In this document: positions 1 to 9,267 of the stretch, piece after piece
Layout of the letters: each line of letters begins with the position of its first letter
Numbering within the stretch: position 1 is the stretch's first letter
Assembly (NCBI GenBank): GCA_036346355.1
Contig: JAYEVF010000027.1
Span: 248,001-312,000 of the forward strand
Source of the DNA: Rhipidocladum racemiflorum
Lineage: Eukaryota > Streptophyta > Magnoliopsida > Poales > Poaceae
DNA: 64,000 nt
Reading direction: 5' to 3'
Position numbers and translations under genes: made by a program
The notes under the pieces: generated by a model
Database searches by the model: none
What the model was told of the DNA's origin: nothing
What the model saw: the letters and a program-made list of their open reading frames with translations, nothing else

Positions 1-1
1 C

Positions 2-2175
2 CAAGGGCCGAAGCAACCTGGAAATGACATCGACGTGTACCTCAAACTGTTGGTTGAAGATCTGCTAACGTTGTGGAACGATGGTGTACATGTGTGGGAC
101 GAGTACAAAAGAGAGTATTTCACCTTACGTGCACTGCTATTCGTAACCATCAACGACTGGCCTGCACTTGGTAACCTGTCTGGCCTATCTATCAAAGGAT
201 ATAAAGCCTGCATCCAGTGCTTAGAGGATACGGACAGCAAGTATCTGAAAAACTCACGAAAGGTCGTGTACATGGGCCACTGTAGGTTCCTCCATATGAA
301 GCACCCGTTATGAAGGAACGGTGAGAATTTTGATGGAATGAGGAAGAAAGCGTAAAGCCCATGCATCGCAGTGGGACACTTGTATTTTCTATGGTAAAGG
401 ATCTGAAAGTAGTATTTGGAATGGGTCCTGGTAGCAAATCTGTCCCGACTGAATAAGATCATACGAAGCCTATTTGGAAGAAGAAATCAACATTTTGGGA
501 CTTACCTACATCTGGAAAAGAGAGCGAAAGGACAACATTACCTCCACCCTACGAGCTACACTCTGAGCAAGGAAGAGAAAAAAGCATGATTAAGTTCTTG
601 AGCAGCGTGAAGGTCCCTTCTGGATACTCCACGAACATAAAGAGACTCATAAACACGAAAGAGAATAAAATCGTACACCTGAAATCCCATGATTGTCACA
701 TGTTGATGACACAGCTGCTCCCAGTGGCGGTGAGAGGTATTTTGCTTGACTGGGTACGAGGGACAATCATAAAGTTGTGCTCGTTCTTCAACGCGGTGTC
801 GCAGAAGGTCATCGAGCCGAATAACGTATCTCAGTTGTAGCATGATGTGGTCGATAGTATGGTCAGCCTTGAGATGATCTTCCCTTCGTCCTTCTTTGAT
901 ATTATGGTCCATCTCATGGTCCACATTGTCAAAGAGATAGAAATTCTCGGACCCGTTTTCCTGCATAGTATGTTCCCATTCGAGAGGTACATGGGGGTCC
1001 TAAAGAAGTATGTTCGCAACCGGTTTCGTCCAGAAGGCTGCATTGCACAGGGTGTTGGCACATAGGAGGTGATTGAATTTTGTGTCGATTACAATGATGA
1101 CCTGAATCCGATTGGCGTCCCTGTATCACGCCATGAGGGGAGGCTACGGGGAAAAGGGACTCTAGGGAGAAAAGAATTCTTTAGCGACGATCTAGTTTCA
1201 TTTAAACAAGCACATTTCATAGTCTTGAAACAAGCAACTGTAGTGGCTCAGTATATCCATGATCATGACATGATTCTGAGCGACCAATACCCAGAGAAGT
1301 TAGAAAAGTGGATCACACTAGAGCAAATGGATCGTTTCGGCGGTTGGTTACAAAATCAGCTGATGTGCAACTAGATAGATAATGAACAGTTGAAACACAT
1401 TGCTCGGGGACCATCCACTACAATCATATCATTCCATGGGTATGAGATAAATGGGTACACATTTTACACGACTACCCAGGATAGCAAAAGCACCAACCAA
1501 AACAGCGGCGTTTGTATGGATGCCTTCGACAAAAATGGAAGATGGACACCTACTATGGTTGCATAGAGGAGATCTGGGAGCTCGAGTATGGACCTTTAAA
1601 AGTCCCTCTGTTTCGGTGCCAATGGGTCAAATTGACAGCTGTTGAGATCGACGAGTACGGTATGACAACCGTGGACCTCAAGCAAGTGGCCTATAGGGAC
1701 GAACCGTTCGTGCTCGCCAATGATGTGGCACAAGTATTCTATGTGATGGACATGAACAGCAAGCCAAAAAAGCAGAATTGACAGTTGTTGAGATCGACGA
1801 GTACGGTATGACAACCGTGGACCTCAAGCAAGTGGCCTATAGGGACGAACCGTTCATGCTCGCCAATGATGTGGCACAAGTATTCTATGTGATGGACATG
1901 AACAGCAAGCCAAAAAAGCAGAAGGACAAGCATCTTAAAAGCAAGAAGCAGAAGGTGGAGACTATCAGCAGCGAACAGCCAAGGCACCATGTGGTTCTTC
2001 CAGAAAAAAAAGGATTGTCGGAGTTGAGGGCGTCACAGATGAAGAAGAGTACAATCAATTTGACGAGCTACCTCCTTTTATGGTGGACATAGACATAAGT
2101 GTCTTGAATGATATAGAAGAATATCCATATGTACGACACGATCATAACGAAGGATCACCTGTAAAAACAAAGTAT
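2..2175 (+). pseudogene. TNP2-type CACTA transposase pseudogene
   Basis: The frame open from base 2 gives a typical Transposase_21 (TNP2) stretch, with PGNDIDVYLKLLVEDLLTLW and VWDEYKREYFTLRA, ending at a stop near 313. After frame breaks, remnants of the following conserved block (FWDLP near 500) run directly into PPYELHS-like sequence near 545, so the part of the transposase expected between them is deleted. From 586 to 1374 a DUF4218-like region follows, with FFDIMVHLMVH, GPVFLHSMFPFERYM and PEGCIAQ, interrupted by stops near 740, 840 and 1063. From about 1430 a DUF4216-like region (IEEIWELEYGPLKVPLFRC, VDLKQVAYRDEPF) is frameshifted by a 146-bp duplication. The acidic C-terminal tail ending FDELPPF lies near 2050-2080. 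In a functional copy this would be the nuclear CACTA transposase; here it is clearly dead. Confidence 0.9.
1630..1921 (+). repeat. 146-bp tandem duplication inside the transposase pseudogene
   Basis: Two adjacent, nearly identical copies (1630-1775 and 1776-1921) begin AATTGACAG and end AAAAAAGCAG. They differ at a few bases, such as CTG/TTG early on and CGTGCT/CATGCT. The unit length is not a multiple of three, so the duplication itself shifts frame and creates the TGA at 1779-1781. Confidence 0.95.
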
Positions 2176-2240
2176 GTTAGCAAATAAGTCCAACCGTGTT
2201 GTATAAACCGGTATACGAATTATGAATATGGTTATTACAC

Positions 2241-2266
2241 TTCTCTCTCTCTCTCTCTCTCTCTCT
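2241..2266 (+). repeat. (CT)n microsatellite
   Basis: An uninterrupted CT dinucleotide tract of about 25 bases lies in the spacer after the transposase pseudogene. Confidence 0.95.
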
Positions 2267-2639
2267 AGCTGATATAAACTCGTGTATGGAGTAATACAAT
2301 CTATAGGGTTTGTCAATAATCTGAAGCTACTAACTACGAAGAAAATAGAAAACATTCCAAAATTAACAACATCTAGCGTGAGGTCTTTAGTCCAAGGCTA
2401 CCAAGATCAGAGTCCTCGTAGAGTCGTACTGTTGCAAATCTATCGAATAATTAGCAATGCTACAAGCCATATTAGTTACTCACAACATTAGTTCGAATCC
2501 ATAACCACATGGATGAATTAAGCAGCTACTAGCTTTAACAGAGACTTCTAAGTTGGGCTGATGCAAAAGTGTGGCCGTAAGATGTTCCCAGCTAGCATGG
2601 TAAAATATGACAAAGGCATCGCCGCCGTTATTATAACAT

Positions 2640-2877
2640 AATACTTACTTTTACTAGATATAAAAATTTAATTACAAACAAAAAAAATCCTCAAAAAGAA
2701 GTAAAATAATTATTAAGAATTAAACACAAGGCCAACAAATCTGAAATTTTTATTCAAGGTATAGTATATTTTATACAATACCTATTACAAATCAATTTAT
2801 GTCCTCAAATTAATTAATTACAGCAATGGAAATTTTAAAAAAATCCCACTTGAACCGGGTCATAACAACAACCGGTA
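2640..2877 (-). repeat. Left arm of a ~240-bp inverted repeat internal to the CACTA region
   Basis: Read on the minus strand, this segment matches 19143-19400. Shared landmarks are TTGTTTGTAATTAAATTTTT, TTAATTCTTAAT, and CAAGTGGGATTTTT next to GTTATGACC. Similarity stops abruptly near 2640. The stretch between the transposase pseudogene and this arm (2176-2639) contains no recognisable gene. Confidence 0.8.
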
Positions 2878-3020
2878 CTGATATCCCTTAGCGAACAAGT
2901 ACAGGGAAAGCAGATGCAGTCATAACACCAATCGGTACTAATGACCCCTAGGGAAACAAGTACGAGGGCATCGATCTTAGGGTCATAACACCAACCGGTA
3001 CTAATAGTATCTAGCAGTAC
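2876..3020 (+). repeat. CACTA subterminal-type repeats, left of the solo LTR
   Basis: Three degenerate units carry the core ACCGGTACTAATG or ATCGGTACTAATG followed by ACCCCTAG. They are continued at 6628 on the other side of the LTR insertion. ACCGGTACT-type units are characteristic of grass CACTA subterminal regions and are binding sites for the second transposon protein in the En/Spm family. Confidence 0.75.
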
Positions 3021-3327
3021 TGTAACACCCCAAAAATTTTGCTTTTCTTAAATTCATGTGTGATTTGGCACTTTGGTGAATTTTTGGAATTTTCTGGAAT
3101 TTATTTGGATTTATTTGGAATTTATTTGAATTTATTCCATTTTGAAATAATTAAAGAATTTAACTTTGCAAATAAAATTTTGTTGGAAATATTTTATTTG
3201 AGTCCCAAATGCTCTAAAATATTTTCCAGAATTTTTCTGGAATTTTTCTGAGTATTTTGCTATTTTTCTTGAATTAAATGAATTTCTGGGAATTAATTGA
3301 ATTATTTTAATCGCTGGAAAATAGCGA

Positions 3328-4059
3328 GTGGGTTTGTATCTTGTTCTGACCGAAAGCCCGAGTCGACTCGAGTCGAAGTCGACCGGACCAACGCGCCACA
3401 CGTTAATCCCGGCCAGCGTCCGAACCCTAATCCGTGGACCCTTGGATCAAGATCCAACGGCCCACGTTAGCCCGCGTTATACCGCACCGCACCCAACCCC
3501 GATCGATCCCAACCGTTGGGTCAAGATCCAACGGTCAAGATCAATCCGCGCACAGCACGGCCGCGCCCGAGCAATCTCCGCCGTTGATCGCGCCACGTGG
3601 ACGGCTCACGTGCGCCCACGTCACCTAGTCCGAGTCCCCACCGGACTCCGCCGCCGCAGCCGTGTCAACCTCGGTTTCCGCGTGATTCACGGAAGCCGAG
3701 GCCTCTATTTAATGCGCCGCCGCCACCTTCGTGGAGCTCTCTCCGTCTTGCACTCCGCTGGCCCTAGTCTTCAAGCCCGAGCCGCCGCCGTTCGCCCGCA
3801 ATCGCTCGCCGTAGTTGGTTTAGGTCTCCGCCGCGCCTCCTTGCCGTTTGCCGCCGTCTCCGTCGTCCTCAGCCGCCGTCGAGCCCAGATCCGAGTTCCC
3901 CGCGTCGAGACGCGTTCGGGAGTGCAAGCCTTCACGCCGGAGGAGCCCCGCAGCGCCGTTGCCCGTGTCGCCGTCCCCAGCTCCGGCCAGCCAGCGCCGC
4001 CGCAAGCCATCGCCGGATCTCGAAGCTTCTCAGCCGTCGGATCTCCATCGCACGTCTAG
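3328..4059 (+). other. Long open frame in the solo LTR leader, not a convincing gene
   Basis: A 243-codon open frame lies over the GC-rich U3/leader part of the solo LTR. Its composition (R, A, P, S rich) follows the local base composition, and it crosses the palindromic U3 repeats and the TATA-like box. I recognise no domain. It is recorded only because it is long and open; most likely it is non-coding LTR. Confidence 0.2.
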
Positions 4060-4116
4060 GATCGCGCCACGTCGCCACCGGTGAGATTCCGATCCAAAAC
4101 CCCAGATCCAATCTCG

Positions 4117-4140
4117 ACCGTTGGATCTAGATCCAACGGT
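4117..4140 (+). promoter_or_regulatory. Perfect 24-bp palindrome in LTR U3 (CCGTTGGATC family)
   Basis: The half-site ACCGTTGGATCT is followed immediately by its reverse complement. Related inverted pairs lie at 3441-3460 (imperfect), 3513-3534 and 4189-4214, and in the reverse-oriented LTR near 63898-63925. This is probably a repeated cis-element of the LTR promoter. Confidence 0.6.
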
Positions 4141-5920
4141 CCGAATCAAACGCGTTAACCCAAACGCGTGAAAGCCAGATCTAATCTGGGCCGTTGATTT
4201 TCAAATCAACGGCCGAGATTGTGCCACGCAGCGTCGGGAAAGTGGCCCGCGATCGGCGTGGCGGCCACCCACATGCGTGTCGCCGCAGCGAACCCAGCGA
4301 TGTCGGCTCGGCTCAGCAACCGCCGTGGCGTCGGCCGCGGGCCCGCATGTCGGCCACCCGACCATGCGGTGGCGTCGGCGACAGCGTCACGATGGAGTCC
4401 ACTTTGTCGGCCGAGAGCCGTGGACCGGGTCCACGGTAGACCCGAGCCAAACCATGGACCACGTCCATGGACCGGCTGACGTCAGCGGACCAATCAGAGG
4501 CTGCCTCGTGTCACGCTGACGCAATAAAAGAATTTCCGAAAAAGAAAATGATTTATTAATTTGAATAATTGAATTCAAATTCGATTCAAACTTCAAACGC
4601 TTATAACTTTTGCGTTTCAACTCCGATTTGAGTGATTCAAATTTCTAAATTTGTATAAAATTGAGATCTACCTAATGGTGAATTTTATTTAATTTTTGGA
4701 CTAAAGTTTTTCTCTGTAATATTATTTAATTGATTATTTAAACTTCAAAATGCTATAACTTTCGCGTTTAAACTCCGAATTTGACGATTCTAGTTTCTAA
4801 AAATTCATAAAATTATGTTCTCTCTGTTTATGAACTTTATTTGGATGTTTGGACACTTTTTGTCTATGTTTTATTCATTTGTTGTTATTTGCACACGTTA
4901 CGAGTAGACGTTGAAGTGCCGGAAGGATTCGAAGGAGAATTGTTGACCCAGGAGCCAGCTCAGGACCAAGAACAAGTACTCTTTGAAGGCAAGTTATGCT
5001 TTGACCATGTTGATCCCATTTTGAAACGTATTTTGATTCAAATTGTTGCATGCTAGTTTAAATTAGAAAATGCTTTACTTAATTATGGGTAATTAGATAA
5101 ATGCCAAATTGTTGTATGACACCTTGGTTAATTATATATATGTGCCATGACCCTTGTCACCCTAGTTGTGGTTTACTAGTTGGACATTATTAAATTGCCA
5201 ACGTGGGAGTTTAGACCACCGTAGTATACTGCTTAGACCTACTACGTGCTCATGACATGATTTTGAACAATCAAATGTTAATATTGACTTAATGATATAT
5301 TGAATCTGTTTTGGAGAGGTATCATGTGATGTTGATGGCACGTGGTGCATGGTAATCAACTGGGGGTTTGATAAATAGCTTTTGACCGGGGCATGTGGCA
5401 AGATTGATCGGGTGGGCCAGTTGTGGCACCGGGAATGTTGGTTTGGTTCTTCGGGTAGTCTTGCCCTGGTCACCCTAAGGACTTAACCTTGCAAGCCTTT
5501 GAACTGGGTCAAACGTGCAACCACATGTCTGTAATGGGACGGACCTAGTTGATTAAGTTGCTAATAACGTACCTGTGGAACCTCAGGTTGTCAACTACAC
5601 CCTTTGTGTAAGTTGTACGGGGGAGCGTACCGGGGCTGCGGCCAGGTACCCATCTAACGGTTGGTTGGCCTAAACTTCGCCTTAGGTAAGGGAAGGGTTA
5701 GTGTGCAACAACCGGGGAGGACCACTTGTATTGTTAGAAGTTTCCGAAAGACTTTGTTACGGGAACTCGCCTTTGTGGTGTTTGACTGTATCTTGTGGGT
5801 AAAGTGCATAACCTCTGCAGAGTGTAAAATCTATTCGAATAGCCGTGTCCGCGGTATTGGACATCGCTCGGGAATTACAGTCAAGGGTTAGACTTTCTTG
5901 AAAATAACTTAGACTTGAGA

Positions 5921-6120
5921 GGTATTCCACAATGATGTTGATGGAAATGTGGATTAGGAATGGAAAAGATGTTGATTAAACTCCTGGAAAAGCTATTAAT
6001 CTTATACTTGTTTATATTACAGTCAAGGGTATTCCACAATGATGTTGATGGAAATGTGGATTAGGAATGGAAAAGATGTTGATTAAACTCCTGGAAAAGC
6101 TATTAATCTTATACTTGTTT
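5921..6120 (+). repeat. 93-bp direct duplication inside the solo LTR
   Basis: The sequence from GGTATTCCAC to TATACTTGTTT occurs at 5921-6013 and again at 6028-6120, separated by 14 bases. The copies look identical by eye, so the duplication is recent. Confidence 0.9.
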
Positions 6121-6627
6121 CTATTGCTTTCGAATCTACTTACGTTACTTGTTAAATGTCGTTTAATGCAAATATACCCTGTGCTACTCCTTTGTACTAA
6201 GCCATGCATGTAGTATATTAGCTTGCATTCTGTGCATGACTTGCTGAGTACCAAGTACTCACCCTTGCCACAATACAACACCAGTTGAAGAGGAGTCCAC
6301 ACCAGCCTTGGAGGAGGAGCTCTCAGAAGATCCGTCTAACTAGGAAGCGAGCCCGATCGATTGCCTGTGGTATCTTGGATGGCGCCACGAATTATCTTAT
6401 TTTTCCGCTGCAATTATTTCTCTCTTAATAAGTTTAGCCTGCGTGTATATATTTGTAACTTGACCATAAGGTCGAGCAACCAGTTTGACTATTTAATTAA
6501 AGTACTTTATTAGTATCGAGTGGTATGATTGTGATATTTACCGATGTTAAGACTGTGTGCACTAGCGCGTTCCTGGACTAGTGCTGAATACACAGAGGGT
6601 CCGGATTTGCAAATTCGGGTCCCGACA

Positions 6628-6750
6628 AGTACCGGTTGGGAATATGACCCCATACTAATTCCCCCTAGGGCAACCAGCATTTGGCGAGGTATTTTGGTGG
6701 GGAGGGAATCAGTACCGATTGGTAATATGACCCGGTACTAATTCCCCCTC
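6628..6750 (+). repeat. CACTA subterminal-type repeats, right of the solo LTR
   Basis: Continuation of the 2876-3020 repeats: ACCGGTTGGGAATATGACCCC, CCGATTGGTAATATGACCC and GGTACTAATTCCCCCT units lie just upstream of a TATA box, consistent with the promoter-proximal subterminal array of a CACTA gene. Confidence 0.7.
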
Positions 6751-6751
6751 G

Positions 6752-6759
6752 TATAAAAA
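6752..6759 (+). promoter_or_regulatory. TATA box of the second CACTA gene
   Basis: TATAAAAA sits directly after the subterminal repeats and before a C-rich, transcribed-looking leader. Position and orientation fit the promoter of the gene whose first recognisable ATG is at 15515 (about 1.1 kb downstream once the nested Copia element is removed). Confidence 0.55.
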
Positions 6760-7405
6760 GTGCAGAGGTCCAACTCTTGTCTTTCTCTCGCCACTGCCGC
6801 CTCCAAGTCTCCAACTCCGCCGTCCACGGCGTCCACGCCGTCCTCACCCCCGCCGTCCGCGCCTCCGATGACTCCGCCGCCCACGCCGTCTGCGCCGTCC
6901 TCACCCCCGCCGTCAGCGTCGTGCGCACCCCCAGCGTTCGTGCAGTCCTCCGACAACCCCAGCCGGCGTCCACGTCGTCCTCCGACCACCCGCCGTCCGC
7001 CGTCCCCCGTGGCCGCATCCTCGGCCAGCTTCCTCCATACCGGCGACATATCCTCCTCTCCGGCGCCGCGCGCCCTCGGTGATCCCTCTCCAGCGCCTAC
7101 TTACAATGCTTACTGTTAAGTGGATTATGTGGATGCATGTTTACTATGGATGCTTACTGATTATGTGGATGTTTACTGATTATGTGGATTATGTGGATGC
7201 ATGTTTACTGTGGATGCTTATTGATTATGTGGTTGTTTATTTATTATGTGGATGTTTACTGTTGTTTATGTGGATGCTGATTATTAATGTCGATGGATAA
7301 TGATGCTGATTATGTTGATTATGTGGATGTTTACTGTGGATTATGTAAAATGTTGATTATGGATGTTGATTATGCTGATTATATATGTAAATTTGAAATG
7401 TGTAA
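6760..7405 (+). other. CACTA gene leader and intron-like repeats, left of the Copia insertion
   Basis: 6770-7090 is GC-rich with repeated CCGTCC, GCCGTC and CCGCC strings. It gives proline/serine-rich translations in more than one frame, so I do not call a protein. 7110-7405 is a degenerate tandem array built on GGATTATGTGGATGTTTACTG-like units. The array logic (GTAAGTATATGTGAAATGT units) resumes at 15046 on the other side of the nested Copia element, so this is one interrupted leader or intron region. Confidence 0.5.
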
Positions 7406-9215
7406 TGTGAAATCATGTGCTGAAAAATTGGCTTTGAACTGAAAAATTTACTTAGAATTGAATTTGCAAATGAGTTTTTGACAATTTGACAAGAAATAGT
7501 AAGTTTCGCTTTGGCGCCGGACCAAACTTAAAGAAAACAGTAAGTTTCCCATCTACGACGGACAAACTTTGTTGGTCTGTCGTGGACATGCTTTTGAACT
7601 CATTGAGCCAAACTCAATTTTCCTCAAAACCAGTAAGTTGTGCATCTACGACGGACAAAGTTTTTGGGTCTGTCGTGAACGTGTTTTTTAGCTCATGAGT
7701 CGAACTCAATCTTCCAAGAAACCAGTAAGTTTTGCATATACGGCGGACAAACTTCTTTGGTCAGTCGTGAATGGCTTTTTGAGGTTTGATTTCGCATGTA
7801 CGACGGACCGATTTTGTTTGTCCGTCGTGAACGTGTTTTCGCCGGAATGATTTCTTCTTGGAACCGAAACTTCCACTTGTACAACGGACCGATTTTGTTT
7901 GTCCGTTGTGAATGGTTTTTTGAGTGCTTTTTCATGTGTACGCCGGACCATATTTCCTTGTCCGTCGTGAATGCGTTTTTGCTGAATTAGGGTTTTGAGC
8001 AAAATTGGAATTGTGTTTGATTCATTTTTGGGATTATGAAATTGGTGAGAATTTCATGATGATTGGACTTTATGCAATGCTCATGTGAGTAGTTGCATGG
8101 ATTGACCTTGAGTCAAGTCGTGGACTTGTGCTCGGATTTGTTTTGTGGCTTGTTCATGTGCAGGTATTGCTCGAAGACGAATGTGGTCGATGACGGGACC
8201 GGAACTAGGTTCATGGAGGAACTGAGGTTCGGGACTAGGTTCAGGAGGAACTGAGGTCTTGGTGGTCAAGGATGTCATGCGGGACGTTCGGGCTAAGGGA
8301 ATGGTGCACATGAAGAATGGTTAGTCACGTGAGAATGGCAGGAGGTCATTCGCGTGCAAAGTGTTAGTCACGTGAGTATGGCAGGTGGCCATACGCGTGC
8401 AAAGTGTTAGTCACGTGAGTATGGTAGGGTTGCCATATGCGTGCAAGAGTTGTACTCGGCCAGGTTGGCCCAAGTAGAGTTGAGTTGGATACGGATTCCT
8501 TCTAGGGAATAGGAATCGTATTCAGAACTCCTTGTGGGTTGGTCCTTTAAATAGGTGGGGGGTCTCCTGTTGAAAGGCACCAACTAGAGCTGAGCGCATA
8601 GAGCCTTGGGCTCAAAGTTTAGGGTTTGTACTCTTTTGATGAGAGTATTTTAGACAAGAAATAAAGATCAATTCTTCCAAGATTTTTGCGTGCTCTGATA
8701 ACCTCGTCGCTCTGATGTTTTCTGTTTTGGTTCTTGTTTGCATGCTTGTTCTAATTCTAGATTGGTTTTTGATCGTTGAGTTTCATCTTGGTTTGATCCA
8801 TCAAAAACCTCTCTAGGGTATTGATCTAGTGTTTCTCTAAGTCTAGTTGATTAACCTTTTGTCGTTCTTGTTTAATCTTGATGTTTTGATTAGATTGATT
8901 CTCGTCAAGTTCTGGATCAGCAAGCTTGCGAAGCTCATAACTTTTGATCCGTAAGTCCGATCGAGCTGATTCTTTTTGGGTTCAGTTCGTACTGGAATCT
9001 AGTTTCTTGTGTCCAAATTTCAGATCGTTTCGACGGTTGGATCTCTGGGAATTCTCGTTTTACCGAACCTCTATCATCCTGTTTTTGTCGAAAACGAGGC
9101 AATTATTTAGTTCTGTTTTGGGGTGAACTTTTAATAGATCAAGAATTTGGTTTTAGCTTCCGCACAATCATTCACCCCCCCTCTGATTGCTATATTCGTG
9201 TCTTTCGATCCTACA
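7406..9215 (+). repeat. 5' LTR of the Sirevirus-like Copia element
   Basis: Starts TGTGAAATCATGTGC and ends TTTCGATCCTACA. It contains a cluster of ACGACGGAC...GTCCGTCGT inverted repeats (7553-7980), three ~43-bp tandem units with TTAGTCACGTGAGTATGGCA (about 8320-8450; the ACGTG-containing units are G-box-like), and a TTTAAATAGG TATA-like box near 8552 followed by GAAAGGCACC. Confidence 0.93.
7553..7980 (+). repeat. Cluster of imperfect palindromes in the Copia LTR
   Basis: Six or seven successive hairpin-forming units have arms ACGACGGAC(C/A) and (G)GTCCGTCGT around an 11-14 base T-rich centre, e.g. near 7555, 7650, 7740, 7800, 7883 and 7940. The same cluster occurs in the 3' LTR (13383-13805). 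It lies upstream of the LTR TATA-like box, where Sireviruses typically carry palindromic repeats. Confidence 0.85.
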
Positions 9216-9217
9216 AG

Positions 9218-9229
9218 TGGTATCAGAGC
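9218..9229 (+). other. Primer-binding site (tRNA-Met type)
   Basis: TGGTATCAGAGC lies two bases after the 5' LTR end. It is complementary to the 3' end of plant initiator tRNA-Met, the standard Copia primer. Confidence 0.95.
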
Positions 9230-9267
9230 AAGGTTTTTCTAATCTATCTTAATCGGTGATTAGATCA

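Larger units (their letters stand above)
3021..6627 (+). mobile_element. 3.6-kb solo LTR of a Gypsy-type element (TSD AGTAC)
   Basis: Begins TGTAACACCC, ends GGTCCCGACA, and is flanked by the perfect 5-bp duplication AGTAC (3016-3020 and 6628-6632). There is no internal region or second LTR, so it is the product of LTR-LTR recombination. The U3-like part (3340-4520) is rich in CCGTTGG/CCAACGG palindromes, has a TATTTAA-like box near 3706, and is followed by a C-rich leader. The 3' half contains CTCTGCAGAG and CTATTCGAATAG palindromes (5813-5842) and a TGAGTAC/GTACTCA hairpin (6245-6261) shared with other LTRs in this window. A second, reverse-oriented member of the family lies at 62396-64000. 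Confidence 0.93.

Noticed and set aside
3328..4059. 243-codon open frame in the solo LTR as a gene
   Set aside because: It spans U3 palindromes and a TATA-like box, composition follows GC-rich repeats, and no domain is present.
6760..7119. Proline/serine-rich protein after the CACTA TATA box
   Set aside because: Several frames are open with similar low-complexity products; more likely a C-rich untranslated leader.
8320..8450. CRISPR-like regular repeats with spacers
   Set aside because: Three ~43-bp tandem units in a plant LTR, duplicated in the other LTR; they are promoter repeats, with no associated genes.
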